A stretch of DNA of 64,000 bases from Pseudomonas viridiflava (GCF_900591205.1 NZ_UUPU01000006.1:1-64000), one strand, 5' to 3'; counted from the stretch's first letter, positions 27,574 through 36,873 are shown. A program made the numbers and translations. Notes: generated by a model from the sequence alone, not told the origin.

Positions 27574-28872
27574 CTACTTTTCGACGATGGCGGTAATACC
27601 CAGCCCGCCTGCCGCGCAAATCGAGATCAGGCCGCGCCCACCGCCGTTTTCATTGATGATTTTGGCCAGCGCAGCCAATTGCCGGCCCCCGGTGGCAGCG
27701 AAGGGATGGCCGCAGCCGAGCGAGCCACCGTTGACGTTCATTTTGGCGCGGTCGATGGCCCCCAGCGGCGCTTCCAAGCCTAGCCGTTCGCGGCAGTAAT
27801 CCGGGTCTTCCCAGGCTTTGAGGGTGCACAGTACCTGGGCGGCAAAGGCTTCGTGGATCTCGAAGAAATCAACATCGGCAAAGCTCAGCCCTTCGCGTTT
27901 GAGCATGCGCGGCACGGCATAGGCCGGGGCCATCAGCAAGCCTTCGGTGCCGTCAACAAAGTTCACCGCCGCCGTCTCGCCGGTACGCAGGTAGGCCAGC
28001 ACCGGCCAGCCATTGGCTGCCGCCCAGGCTTCGCTGGCCAGCAACACCACCGAGGCGCCATCGGTGAGCGGCGTGGAGTTGCCCGCCGTGAGGGTGCCGT
28101 TCTGGCGGTCGTAAGCCGGGGCCAGGCCGGCGAGTTTTTCCAGGCTGGCGTCGGCGCGCAGGTTGTTGTCCCGGGCCAGGCCACGGTGGGGGCTGATCAG
28201 GTCATCAAAAAAACCGCGCTTGTAGGCAGCCTCCAGGCGCTGATGGCTGGTGAGGGTCAGCTCATCCTGCGCCAGGCGCTTGATCTGCCAGCGCTGGGCC
28301 ATTGCTTCGCAATGCTCGCCCATGGACAGACCGGTGCGCGGCTCGCCATTACGCGGCAGCAGCGGTTTGAAGAACATCGACGGGCGCACTTTCAGCAGCA
28401 CCTTGAGCTTATCGGCCAGGCCCTTGGTGCGGTTAGCCGCGAGCAAGGTGTGGCGCAGGGATTCGTTGATGCCGATCGGCGCATCGGAGGTGGTGTCGGC
28501 GCCGCCGGCAATGCCTACGTCGATCTGGCCGAGGGCGATTTTATTGGCGACCAGCAAGGCCGCTTCCAGGCCGGTGCCGCAGGCTTGCTGCACGTCGTAG
28601 GCCGGGGTGTCGGGAGACAAGGTGGTGGACAGCAGCGATTCACGCGCCAGGTTGAAATCCCGCGAATGCTTGATCACCGCCCCGGCGGCAAACTCGCCCA
28701 GGCGCTGGCCGTGCAGGTTGTAGCGCTCGACCAGGCCCTGCAAGGCGGCCACCAGCAAGTCCTGGTTGCTGTCGTGGGCATACGCCGTGTTGGAGCGGGC
28801 AAACGGAATGCGGTTGCCGCCGATAATTGCCACGCGGCGCGTCGGGGCTGGATTGAAGCTGTAGTCACTCAT
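27574..28872 (-). CDS. Acetyl-CoA acyltransferase (thiolase), FadI-like
   Basis: This 432-residue thiolase has the nucleophilic cysteine at residue 98 in QQACGTGLEAALL, the histidine motif in FFEIHEAFAAQ, and the second catalytic cysteine in ICAAGGLG near the C-terminus. The conserved NVNGGSLGCGHPFAATGGR is also present. These support degradative 3-ketoacyl-CoA cleavage. The extended N-terminus and overall length fit the FadI/acetyl-CoA acetyltransferase branch. The ATG overlaps the stop of the preceding MaoC gene (ATGA at 28869-28872), so it is translated from the same mRNA. Confidence 0.93.
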   Translation of the reverse strand: MSDYSFNPAPTRRVAIIGGNRIPFARSNTAYAHDSNQDLLVAALQGLVERYNLHGQRLGEFAAGAVIKHSRDFNLARESLLSTTLSPDTPAYDVQQACGTGLEAALLVANKIALGQIDVGIAGGADTTSDAPIGINESLRHTLLAANRTKGLADKLKVLLKVRPSMFFKPLLPRNGEPRTGLSMGEHCEAMAQRWQIKRLAQDELTLTSHQRLEAAYKRGFFDDLISPHRGLARDNNLRADASLEKLAGLAPAYDRQNGTLTAGNSTPLTDGASVVLLASEAWAAANGWPVLAYLRTGETAAVNFVDGTEGLLMAPAYAVPRMLKREGLSFADVDFFEIHEAFAAQVLCTLKAWEDPDYCRERLGLEAPLGAIDRAKMNVNGGSLGCGHPFAATGGRQLAALAKIINENGGGRGLISICAAGGLGITAIVEK

Positions 28873-29759
28873 TTAAGGCTCTCGTTCCAGATGAATAGCC
28901 CGCGCATATGGGGTTTGTCGCCAGCCAGATTGCGCACTTCGAACTCACGGCGCGGGCCGGTCACGGGGTGGCTCCACAGGGCGACCTGACCGGGCAGGAA
29001 GATCGGCAGCTTGAAGTCGCAATGCGCTTGCGCCTGGTCCAGCCCACCGGGAGGTTGCTGGGCCGCCAGTGCGCGACCGAGGGTCCACATGCCATGGGCG
29101 ATGGCGCGGCGAAAACCGAAGATTTTCGCGCCGATCAGCGAGGTATGGATCGGGTTGAAATCCCCCGAGACTTTGGCAAAACGCCGGCCCAGATCGGCGG
29201 GCAGCACCCAGCGCTGGGTGCGCAACAGGCCCTCTTCGTGTAGCGGCAACGCGTCACCCCACGGCTCGCCCACAGGGTTTTGCACGTCTCGGCGCAGGTA
29301 CAGGCTGTCGCTTTCCCAGACCTGGGTGCCGGCGCTGTAGGCGCGCGTGGCGATACTCAGCGCCTGGCCCTTTGGGTGGGCAACCCAACGCTCGCAAAAC
29401 ACCTCCAGGCGCAGCGCCTGACCCTCGTGCAGGCGCTGGTGCTGACGGATCCGATTGGCCAGGTGCACCATGCCGCTGGCGGGGTACGGAAAGCTCGGCC
29501 GGGTCAGCAGCATCAGGTGCAGCGCGAATGCCAGCACCTGCGGATAGGACAGCGGCACGCCCTGCTCGCGCCTGAAACCACAGGCGCGGCCATAGGCGGC
29601 GATTGCGCTGGCGTCCAGCTCCACCGCCGAGCGCACCAGGCATTCCCTGGGCAGAGTGGGTTCACCCTCGAGCGTGGGTTTGCGCAAGGCGCGCACCCCG
29701 TCCAGCAGCAGGCGCATGCGCGACGGCGGCGGGTCGATAATCTGCGTCACGTAGTCCAT
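28869..29759 (-). CDS. MaoC-like enoyl-CoA hydratase
   Basis: This 296-residue double hot-dog protein has the R-specific hydratase signature in its C-terminal half, SGDFNPIHTSLIGAKIFGF followed by RAIAHGMWTLGRALA, with the Asp and His of the catalytic dyad. The N-terminal half is a degenerate hot dog without the motif. In this operon it should hydrate 2-enoyl-CoA to (R)-3-hydroxyacyl-CoA, which would suit the FabG-type reductase encoded three nucleotides upstream. The set FadE-MaoC-FabG-thiolase is therefore a complete R-stereochemistry beta-oxidation spiral. The start ATG is at 29759. Confidence 0.88.
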   Translation of the reverse strand: MDYVTQIIDPPPSRMRLLLDGVRALRKPTLEGEPTLPRECLVRSAVELDASAIAAYGRACGFRREQGVPLSYPQVLAFALHLMLLTRPSFPYPASGMVHLANRIRQHQRLHEGQALRLEVFCERWVAHPKGQALSIATRAYSAGTQVWESDSLYLRRDVQNPVGEPWGDALPLHEEGLLRTQRWVLPADLGRRFAKVSGDFNPIHTSLIGAKIFGFRRAIAHGMWTLGRALAAQQPPGGLDQAQAHCDFKLPIFLPGQVALWSHPVTGPRREFEVRNLAGDKPHMRGLFIWNESLK

Positions 29760-29762
29760 GGC

Positions 29763-31118
29763 TCAGGCCCCCAGCAGGCTTTGGCCGCACACGCGTACGA
29801 CTTGGCCATTGACCCCGCCGGACGCCGGGTGCGCCAGCCAGGCAATGGTCTCGGCCACGTCGATCGGCTGCCCACCCTGAGACAGCGAGTTCATGCGTCG
29901 CCCCGCTTCGCGAATCATCAACGGGATTTTCGCGGTCATCTGGGTTTCGATAAACCCCGGCGCCACCGCATTCACCGTGACCTGCTGCGCCGCCGCCTGA
30001 GGCGCCAGCCCCTGCACTAGGCCAATCACCCCGGCCTTGGAGGTGGCGTAGTTACTTTGCCCAAGGTTGCCGGCGATGCCGGAAATCGACGACACACAAA
30101 CGATGCGCCCGCCAGGGTTCAAGCCCTGATTTGCCAGCAACGCTGTGCTCAAGTGCAGCGGCGCTTCGAGGTTGACCGCCAGCACACTGCGCCAGGCCGC
30201 TTCGCTCATCTTGGCGATGGTCTTGTCGCGGGTGATCCCGGCGTTGTGCACCACCACGTCGAAGGCGCCGTATTGGCTGACATGCGCCTGCAACTGCGCG
30301 GCCGCGTCCACTGCGGTAATGTCCAGCGGCAATGCCGAGCCACCCACGCTGTCGGCGGCTTGCGCCAGCGCGTCATGGGCTTGGGGCACGTCCACGCACA
30401 CCACATGGGCGCCGTCCCGCGCCAGCACCTGGGCAATCGCCAAACCGATACCCCGGGAGGCGCCGGTAACCAACGCACGGCGGCCGGCGAAGGGGTTATC
30501 CCAATTGACGCTGACGTGGCCGTCCACGGGTGTGTCCAGCCGCACCACCTGCCCGGACACATAGGCCGAACGGCGCGACAGAAAGAAACGCAGGCTGCTG
30601 CCCAGCGCGTCTTCGGCCCCCGGCGCCACGTACAGCAACTGCACGGTGATCGCCCGGCGCAGCTCCTTGGCCAGCGAGCGCACCAACCCTTCAAGGGCAC
30701 GCTGGGCAATGGCCTGGAGCAAGTCGGCGCAGTGTTCCGGCGCAGTGCCCAGCACCACCACCCGGCCGTGCTGGCCAAGGCGTTTGCCGTTGGCGTGGAA
30801 GAAACCATACAGCTCATCGAGCTGTTGCAGGCTGGTCACGCCGCTGGCATCGAACACCGCGCCCTGCACCTTGACCGTGGACGGCGCCTTGAGCGTGGCC
30901 GCCGTGGCGGTGACCGTGTCGGTGGCGGCGAACACCTGTTGCACCTGCGTGACGAGCCGCCCTGCCCCGGCGACGATCACCGGGTTGGCTAGGCCCTGCT
31001 GGCCGCTGCGATGGCGCTGCAGCGCCAAGGGTTGCGGCAAGCCGACCGCCTGGGCCAGGCGCCGGCCCCAGGGAGAATTGACGAACGAAAGGTAGCTGTC
31101 ACTCATAGATAGATTCAC
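29763..31118 (-). CDS. Large FabG-type 3-ketoacyl reductase (HMW FabG)
   Basis: This 451-residue protein consists of an N-terminal flavodoxin-like/Rossmann-like region of about 200 residues without a clear catalytic motif and a C-terminal SDR domain. The latter has GASRGIGLAIAQ, NNAG-type HNAGITRDKT, Ser and YATSKAG, which make the catalytic set. This is the high-molecular-weight FabG plan (as in mycobacterial FabG4), which works on CoA thioesters with NAD(H). I use the GTG at 31118; an ATG at 31106 is an alternative, and neither has a strong ribosome binding site. The gene is followed by MaoC after 3 nt. A REPIN separates it from the fadE-like gene. Confidence 0.88.
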   Translation of the reverse strand: MNLSMSDSYLSFVNSPWGRRLAQAVGLPQPLALQRHRSGQQGLANPVIVAGAGRLVTQVQQVFAATDTVTATAATLKAPSTVKVQGAVFDASGVTSLQQLDELYGFFHANGKRLGQHGRVVVLGTAPEHCADLLQAIAQRALEGLVRSLAKELRRAITVQLLYVAPGAEDALGSSLRFFLSRRSAYVSGQVVRLDTPVDGHVSVNWDNPFAGRRALVTGASRGIGLAIAQVLARDGAHVVCVDVPQAHDALAQAADSVGGSALPLDITAVDAAAQLQAHVSQYGAFDVVVHNAGITRDKTIAKMSEAAWRSVLAVNLEAPLHLSTALLANQGLNPGGRIVCVSSISGIAGNLGQSNYATSKAGVIGLVQGLAPQAAAQQVTVNAVAPGFIETQMTAKIPLMIREAGRRMNSLSQGGQPIDVAETIAWLAHPASGGVNGQVVRVCGQSLLGA

Positions 31119-31140
31119 TCACAACACAATCCTGCCTTGT

Positions 31141-31256
31141 AAACCCGATCCAGTGTGGGAGCGGGCTTGCTCGCGAATGCGGTGGGTCAGCCCACACATA
31201 GGCTTCTGATAGACCGCCTTAGCGAGCAAGCCCGCTCCCACATTTGGATCGGGTTT
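31141..31256. repeat. REPIN, family 3, with 12-bp outer inverted repeats
   Basis: The REP arms (31155-31176 and 31220-31241, GTGGGAGCGGGCTTGCTCGC type) are bounded by perfect outer inverted repeats AAACCCGATCCA (31141-31152) and its complement (31245-31256). The whole 116 bp could fold into one long hairpin. It lies between the dehydrogenase stop and the FabG-type start on the same strand, so it could attenuate read-through. Confidence 0.85.
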
Positions 31257-31260
31257 GTTC

Positions 31261-33786
31261 TTAGCTGACCGAGGCGTTTTCGCTTTGGCTGGTACGACGT
31301 TTGGGGGTCGGTTCCAATGCTTGCTTGCGCTGTTGCAGGGCCTCCAGCAAACCAAAGTCCTGCGCAAAGTCGTCCACCTGGATGCCGTGGTCGGCGTATT
31401 CCACATAGCGCGCCAGCAAGGCGTCTTCGTCTTCGCTGATCAGCTCCAACGCCCGTGCCTTGACGCGCCAGGCGGCAAAGGCAGTGGCGGAGATCGGCAG
31501 CGGGTCGAGCAAGCCTTGTTTGATCGCGGGTTTGAGGCGGGCGTCGATCAATTCCACTTGAGGCAACAAGCGGAAACCCAATTCGCCATACGCCAGCTTG
31601 TCGATTTCCGGACGTGGGATGTAGGAATCGGCCAGCAAACGGTCACGGCTGTCGCCCGGTGTCTGCACCCCTTCAGCGACTTGGGCCAGCAACTGATCGG
31701 ACGGTTTACGCAGCGCAATACCGAACGGGAAGCTCAAACCCCGCACCACGGCGGCAGCGGCTTTCGAGGGGTAGTTAGCGAGCACTTCGGCCAGCGCTTC
31801 ATGGGCCCGCAGCAATGCGTCCTGAGCCGCCCAATGCACCAGTGGCAGGTCCGCCTGGGGCCGGCCGTCATCTTCAAAGCGCTTGAGTACGCAGGAAAGG
31901 ATGTACAGCTGCGACAGAATATCCCCCAGGCGCCCGGTGATACTTTCCTTGCGCTTGAGGGCACCGCCCAGCACGCCCATGGACACATCCGAGATCAACG
32001 CCAACACCACCGACAGACGATTGGCCTGCCGATAGTAGGAAGCCAACGCGGGGGCGGTCTTTGCCGGGACGGAAATCAGCCGCCCGCCCGTAAGGGAATG
32101 CACCACCGCACGTACGCTGTTGGCCAGCACAAAGCTGATATGGCCGAACATCGCACTGTCGAACGCCTCCAGAGCCTTGCGCCGATCCGGGTTGCGTGCC
32201 GCTTCCATCTCGCGGAACACATAGGGATGGCAACGGATCAGCCCCTGGCCAAAGATGATCAGGCAGCGCGTCATGATGTTCGCGCCCTCCACCGTAATCG
32301 CGATGGGGCTTTGCTGGTAAGCGCGGGCCAGGAAGTTATTCGGCCCCATGCAGATGCCTTTGCCGGCGACGATATCCATGCCGTCGTTAACGATAATGCG
32401 TGCGCGTTCGGTCACGTGGTACTTGGCAATGGCGGAAATCACCGAGGGTTTCTCGCCCGCATCCAGGGACGCCACCGACACTTTGCGCACCGCATCGCAG
32501 GCGTACAAATGCCCGGCCATGCGCGCCAGTGGCGCTTGCACACCTTCGAACTTACCAATGGGCAGGCCGAACTGCTTACGCATGGCCGCATAGGCGGTAG
32601 TGCCGCGCACCGCGACCTTGCCCAGGCCGACGTTGGCCGAGGGCAGCGAAATCGCACGGCCGGCCGCCAGGCACTCCATCAACATGCGCCAGCCGTTGCC
32701 GACTTGCTCACGGCCGCCGATCACCCATTCCAGCGGAATGAAAACATCCTTGCCGGTTGTAGGACCGTTCTGGAACACAGCGTTCAACGGCCAGTGACGG
32801 CGGCCGCTGTTAACGCCCGGGTGCGAGGTCGGGATCAGCGCACAGGTAATCCCCAGCGAACCAGGCTGGCCGAGCAACCCGTCCGGGTCTTCAGCGCGAA
32901 ACGCCAGGCCCAGCACCGTGGCGATCGGGCCAAGGGTGATATAGCGCTTGTCCCAGGTCACACGAAAACCCAGCACTTGCTCGCCTTCATGCGTGCCTTT
33001 GCAGACGATGCCCAGGTCCGGAATCGCCCCGGCATCCGAGCCGGCATACGGGCTGGTCAGGGCAAAGCACGGAATGTCTTCACCGCGGGCCAGGCGCGGC
33101 AGGTAGTAATTGCGCTGAGCGTCGGTGCCGTAGTGCAACAGCAACTCGGCCGGGCCCAGGGAGTTGGGCACCATCACCGAAATCGCCGCCGCCGAGCAGC
33201 GCGTCGACAGCTTCATCACCACCTGGGAATGTGCGTAGTGAGAGAAGCCTTTGCCGCCGTACTGCTTGGGAATGATCATGCCGAGGAACCCGGCGTCCTT
33301 GGTGTACTGCCACCCTTCGGGGGACATGTCCTGCCAGATTTGGGTGGTTTCCCAGTCGTTGGCGATGTCGCACAGGGTTTCCACCTCATTGTCGAGGAAG
33401 GCTTGCTCCTCGGCGCTCAGGCTGGCCGGTGCGGCTTGCAACAGGCGCTGCCAATTGGGCTTGCCGCTGAATAACTCGGCGTCCCACCACACGGTGCCGG
33501 ACTCGATGGCCGCACGTTCGGTGTCGGACATCGCCGGCATGATTGTACGAAACAGGCCCAGAGCCTTGCTGGTCAACAAGGCGCGGCGCAAGGGTTTGAC
33601 TGTCATCAGCAACGCCGGAGCTATCACCAGCAGCGCAGTGACGCCAGCGCCGAAACCTGCCACCACATTCAACAGATAACCCAGCGCCAGCCAGATCAGG
33701 CCGGTGCCCAACCACAGCGCGGCGCCAGCTTGTCGATACGCCAGGGCAATCGCAGCTGCGAAACCCACCAATAACCAGATAACCAT
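31261..33786 (-). CDS. FadE-type acyl-CoA dehydrogenase
   Basis: This 841-residue protein starts at the ATG at 33786 (AGAGG upstream), giving an N-terminus with two hydrophobic segments (MVIWLLVGFAAAIALAY and following), as in membrane-bound FadE. The acyl-CoA dehydrogenase core contains CFALTSPYAGSDAGAIPD, GVEGANIMTR and a long C-terminal helical extension with DUF1974-like features, at the length usual for FadE. It should catalyse the first FAD-dependent step of beta-oxidation of long-chain acyl-CoA. It has its own upstream region with a palindromic box at 33881-33900 and is followed by a REPIN before the next catabolic genes. Confidence 0.93.
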   Translation of the reverse strand: MVIWLLVGFAAAIALAYRQAGAALWLGTGLIWLALGYLLNVVAGFGAGVTALLVIAPALLMTVKPLRRALLTSKALGLFRTIMPAMSDTERAAIESGTVWWDAELFSGKPNWQRLLQAAPASLSAEEQAFLDNEVETLCDIANDWETTQIWQDMSPEGWQYTKDAGFLGMIIPKQYGGKGFSHYAHSQVVMKLSTRCSAAAISVMVPNSLGPAELLLHYGTDAQRNYYLPRLARGEDIPCFALTSPYAGSDAGAIPDLGIVCKGTHEGEQVLGFRVTWDKRYITLGPIATVLGLAFRAEDPDGLLGQPGSLGITCALIPTSHPGVNSGRRHWPLNAVFQNGPTTGKDVFIPLEWVIGGREQVGNGWRMLMECLAAGRAISLPSANVGLGKVAVRGTTAYAAMRKQFGLPIGKFEGVQAPLARMAGHLYACDAVRKVSVASLDAGEKPSVISAIAKYHVTERARIIVNDGMDIVAGKGICMGPNNFLARAYQQSPIAITVEGANIMTRCLIIFGQGLIRCHPYVFREMEAARNPDRRKALEAFDSAMFGHISFVLANSVRAVVHSLTGGRLISVPAKTAPALASYYRQANRLSVVLALISDVSMGVLGGALKRKESITGRLGDILSQLYILSCVLKRFEDDGRPQADLPLVHWAAQDALLRAHEALAEVLANYPSKAAAAVVRGLSFPFGIALRKPSDQLLAQVAEGVQTPGDSRDRLLADSYIPRPEIDKLAYGELGFRLLPQVELIDARLKPAIKQGLLDPLPISATAFAAWRVKARALELISEDEDALLARYVEYADHGIQVDDFAQDFGLLEALQQRKQALEPTPKRRTSQSENASVS

Positions 33787-33880
33787 GGGGATACCTCTAC
33801 TCGATTCAGGGCATGGCAAAGCACGGGCGGGTCGAAATGACCGGCGGTGTAAAACCACACTACAAACTTGCAAAGCTAAA

Positions 33881-33900
33881 TTCAAATTTTGTTTTGAAAT
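33881..33900. promoter_or_regulatory. Palindromic box upstream of fadE-like gene
   Basis: TTCAA-N8-TTGAA at 33881-33898 lies about 100 bp upstream of the dehydrogenase ATG in an AT-rich pocket. Read on the minus strand, the 20-bp site matches the box upstream of alkB at 38289-38308 at 17 of 20 positions. It is a plausible operator for an alkane- or fatty-acid-responsive regulator; no regulator gene is in the cluster. The rest of 33787-34067 holds no gene. Confidence 0.5.
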
Positions 33901-33978
33901 TTTTATTTAATGCTTTGGCGAAAACATACCGGGCCGAATGGATCAGCCTGGTCAGTTGATTTATCAGGGAAATCGGAG

Positions 33979-33998
33979 CGGGTCGCGTCGGCGACCCG
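33979..33998 (-). terminator. Hairpin downstream of fadL-like gene
   Basis: A perfect 8-bp stem CGGGTCGC/GCGACCCG with a 4-nt loop lies about 70 nt after the porin stop. It is a likely 3' end for that transcript, though without a strong T run. Confidence 0.55.
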
Positions 33999-34067
33999 TC
34001 GTTGCATGACCGGCATGAAACACGGCAGACAGATGCGCTGACCGCCAGGTCATACCGGCACTACGGA

Positions 34068-35483
34068 TCAGAACTCGTAAGTGACCCCCAGGCTGACCAC
34101 ATCACCATAGGCGTCGGCTTTGCCATCCAGGGTTGCACCGCCCAGGCGGTCCTGGTTTTGCGTCTTCAGCTTGGCCTTCTCAACAAACTGGTGGGAGTAG
34201 GAACCGTCGATGCCAAGGCCCGGAATAGCACGCACCTTGTAGCCGAAGCCCAGTGACGTGAAGATCCGGTCACCGTCGGGGATGCGCGGGTCACGGGTGG
34301 AGTTGCGGGTGGGCGTCTGGTCGGTGGCCACACCGGCGCGCAGGGTGAAGTCGTCGGTGAGCTTATAGTCGCCACCGAGGGAGACCATCCAGGCATCCTT
34401 GTAGTTGTAAGGAATGGCAACAATCGTCGACCCCTCGGACTTCAAGGTCAGGCTCTTGAACGATGACCACTGCGTCCAGGTGACGCTGGCGCCGAGGGCA
34501 AAGCGATCGGTGAACTGGTGCACCCAGTCGAACGAGGCGTTGGCTGGAACATCCAGTTGGGTCGAGGCTTTACCGTTCATTTGAAGGTTGAGGCCGGGGT
34601 ACAACAGGCCGGGCAACCCACCTTCAATCAGGGCCGTCGAGCCTGGGTCGGCGTAGATGTTGTATTTACCCTCAAGTTTATTCTTGATCTTGGCGTGGTA
34701 GTTCAACCCGAGGGTGTCCTGGGGAGTCGGCTTCCAGGCCAGGCCGGCAAACCAGCCCACCGAGGTATTGTCGACTTTGACGCGCATCAGCGAATAGCCA
34801 ACGCCCGCCGGGAATGGAATCGAATTCGGCGCGAGCGCAGCAGCGGCGTACAAGTCAACGTTCTGGCTGACGAAACCTTTGGTGTGCTGAACAATCGCAC
34901 CGCCGCCGATGGAGAAGTCATCCGTAACTTTGAACGACAGCGAGCCCGTCAGGCCCACGGTTTCGATACGCGTGTCCACCGCAAAATCGCGGCCCTTCCA
35001 ATCATTGTCCCATGTGGTACGTGCGCCCAGGGGCACCACCTGGCTAAGACCGAAGGCGAAGCGATCACCGATCGGCATGACCATAAAGCCAGTAGGCAGC
35101 CACGCGGTAAAACCGCCTTGCCCGCCATCACCGGTGCGCGGCACCGAATTGAATTCAAACGTATCGGGGTCGATGGTCGTGGCCGAAGTAGGATTGCCCG
35201 CATAGTCTCTGGCAGTCCCCTTGTACTTGATATTGATGCGTGCGTAGTCAACGTTGAATTGCGAGATGTTGTGATCAATAAACGCCATTGCCGCCGGGTT
35301 GTTATAGGCCGATGACGGATCATTCTTGAACATCGACCCCCCACCGAATGCGCGGCCCCAGCCTTCGGCTCCGAACGTCGGAGTGGCGAAGCCGCCCGCT
35401 TGCGCAGTGCCTGTCATTGCCAGGAGCCCGCCCATGATCGCCAGGCCCAGTAACGTGCGCGCCGGTTGTTTCTTATTATTCAT
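34068..35483 (-). CDS. FadL/OmpP1-family outer-membrane porin
   Basis: This protein has about 471 residues from the ATG at 35483, where AAGGAG lies ten bases upstream. It has a signal peptide (RTLLGLAIMGGLLAMTGTAQA) and then the FadL N-terminal plug signature GFATPTFGAEGWGRAFGG with NNPAAMAFI. Alternating amphipathic strands end in the outer-membrane C-terminal signature VSLGVTYEF. FadL proteins take up long-chain hydrophobic substrates by lateral diffusion, and a homologue beside alkB fits alkane or fatty-acid import. Hairpins lie downstream (33979-33998) and upstream (35544-35567), so it is probably an independent transcript. Confidence 0.93.
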   Translation of the reverse strand: MNNKKQPARTLLGLAIMGGLLAMTGTAQAGGFATPTFGAEGWGRAFGGGSMFKNDPSSAYNNPAAMAFIDHNISQFNVDYARINIKYKGTARDYAGNPTSATTIDPDTFEFNSVPRTGDGGQGGFTAWLPTGFMVMPIGDRFAFGLSQVVPLGARTTWDNDWKGRDFAVDTRIETVGLTGSLSFKVTDDFSIGGGAIVQHTKGFVSQNVDLYAAAALAPNSIPFPAGVGYSLMRVKVDNTSVGWFAGLAWKPTPQDTLGLNYHAKIKNKLEGKYNIYADPGSTALIEGGLPGLLYPGLNLQMNGKASTQLDVPANASFDWVHQFTDRFALGASVTWTQWSSFKSLTLKSEGSTIVAIPYNYKDAWMVSLGGDYKLTDDFTLRAGVATDQTPTRNSTRDPRIPDGDRIFTSLGFGYKVRAIPGLGIDGSYSHQFVEKAKLKTQNQDRLGGATLDGKADAYGDVVSLGVTYEF

Positions 35484-35543
35484 GCTGCACTCCTTATTAT
35501 TTTTATCCACCGCGGTCGGCTTTCCCGATCGGGCCTGCCGCAA

Positions 35544-35567
35544 CAAGTGCCTCTCTCGAGGCACTTG
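35544..35567 (-). terminator. Hairpin between praA and fadL-like gene
   Basis: A perfect 10-bp stem CAAGTGCCTC/GAGGCACTTG with a 4-nt loop begins about 45 nt after the praA stop. It likely ends the praA message, isolating it from the porin gene. Confidence 0.6.
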
Positions 35568-35610
35568 CTCTTTTCAACGTGTGATCATCACGTCAAGCGC
35601 GTGAAGGCGC

Positions 35611-36114
35611 TTATGGAGTAACGGTAAAGGCAGGGGTTGGCACTGCGGTCAACGCAGTGATTTTGCAAGAGCCCACGGTCTGAGTGCTTGGCACCTTCAG
35701 CGTATTGGTGCCGTTGTTAAAGCCGACCTGGATGGTCACCGGAGAAGCGCTGCAGTCAGACAGGATCTTGAATTTGACGCCCGACACCGTGCCGGCGAAG
35801 TCAGTCGGCCCGCCACCCGTAACGGTGAGCGCCCATGGCAGCCCCTGCAGAACAGGAACCGCACACAGCGAGTTGGAACCGCTGACGCTGGCGCCGGTGA
35901 TAGAGGCGCCAGAGCCGTTGGCGGCGACGGTGCCGGTAAAGACGATGTTGCAGGTGACCGGCAGGTTCAAGGAGGCTGGCGACGTTACAGTAATCGAACC
36001 GGCCGTTGTGAACCCCGCACCGGCAGGCGCGATAGTTGCCGCATTGGCCATCGAAACTGCACCGAAGCACAGCGCAAAAGAAGAGGCACAAACGAGGGTT
36101 TTCAAACTTTTCAT
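35611..36114 (-). CDS. praA: Pra-family exported protein (PraA/PraB-like)
   Basis: This 167-residue exported protein has a signal peptide (TLVCASSFALCFGAVSMANA) and a mature beta-rich domain with four cysteines (in TCNIV, LCAVP, DCSAS and SCKIT), probably forming two disulfides. It matches proteins named alkane oxidation protein activator PraA/PraB, which flank alkB in fluorescent pseudomonads. Their molecular role is unclear: they improve growth on alkanes and have been linked to surface or biofilm properties. The gene name follows position relative to alkB and is tentative. It is 131 nt downstream of its paralogue, so both may share a transcript. Confidence 0.75.
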   Translation of the reverse strand: MKSLKTLVCASSFALCFGAVSMANAATIAPAGAGFTTAGSITVTSPASLNLPVTCNIVFTGTVAANGSGASITGASVSGSNSLCAVPVLQGLPWALTVTGGGPTDFAGTVSGVKFKILSDCSASPVTIQVGFNNGTNTLKVPSTQTVGSCKITALTAVPTPAFTVTP

Positions 36115-36245
36115 TGTTATTCCTCACATGTTATGGCGAGTCATTTCGCCAGGGGGTAATGGCCATGAACGAGAGGTCACGGTGAAACTGCAGAACTTCC
36201 CTTTCCAGCCAAATTTCAATTCAATACCGCTTCAACATCCGACGC

Positions 36246-36740
36246 TTATTCAACAACTTTGAAGTTCGGCGGCATCGTGATCGACACCGTCTTGATCTGG
36301 CAGTCTTCGCCAATCGGTACATTCGCCGCTTCCAACTTGCCGGTGGCGTTATCCCAGGTGCCGTCGGCGGTAGACGGCCCGCACTTGCCGCCCAGGCCGA
36401 AGGCGTGCACATCCACGCTGATCTTCGACATGGAGCCGCTCCTGGTATCTTTGGCAACTAACACCCACGGCAAGTTGATGGCTTCGACCCGGCTGCACTT
36501 GAGGCCGCCGTCGAATTCAACTTTCTCGACAGCCACTGAAGCGCCGTCGGCGGCGACCTTGCCGGCGACCTTGATGGTGCAGTCGGCACTGATCAGCGCA
36601 CCTTTGGAGAAGCTGATCGGGCCTTGGGCGGTGAAGGCGCTGCCGGCCGGTTCGATACGGGCAGCCTGGGCCTGGTGATAGGCGATCAGGCCCAACGCAG
36701 CCAATACGATAGAGGTGGTGAACTTGGCAGGTGATTGCAT
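36246..36740 (-). CDS. praB: Pra-family exported protein, paralogue
   Basis: This protein has about 164 residues from the ATG at 36740 (AAGGA upstream). It has a signal peptide ending in AYHQAQA and a mature domain with four Cys in the same order as the neighbouring Pra protein (DCTIK, KCSRV, KCGPS, DCQIK). The shared opening RIEPAGSAFTAQGPISFS, compared with TIAPAGAGFTTAGSITVT in the neighbour, shows the two are paralogues. It lies directly downstream of alkB (133-nt gap) and is expected in the periplasm or outside the cell. The praA/praB assignment between the two paralogues is tentative. Confidence 0.75.
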   Translation of the reverse strand: MQSPAKFTTSIVLAALGLIAYHQAQAARIEPAGSAFTAQGPISFSKGALISADCTIKVAGKVAADGASVAVEKVEFDGGLKCSRVEAINLPWVLVAKDTRSGSMSKISVDVHAFGLGGKCGPSTADGTWDNATGKLEAANVPIGEDCQIKTVSITMPPNFKVVE

Positions 36741-36873
36741 GTGTACGTCCTTCCCTTTAATTATTTTTGTTCGGGTCACACAACGTTTCTTGCAACTAAA
36801 TCGGTAAACCTCGGGCGAAACAGACCTGCGCGGCACACAGGCCCCGAGTACGTGAATAAGCGGTTACTTCAGA

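Noticed and set aside
26274-27596. 440-codon plus-strand frame opposite the acyl-CoA ligase
   Set aside because: The opposite strand carries a full set of adenylate-forming motifs. The plus frame is rich in His, Gln and Arg without motifs and is a shadow.
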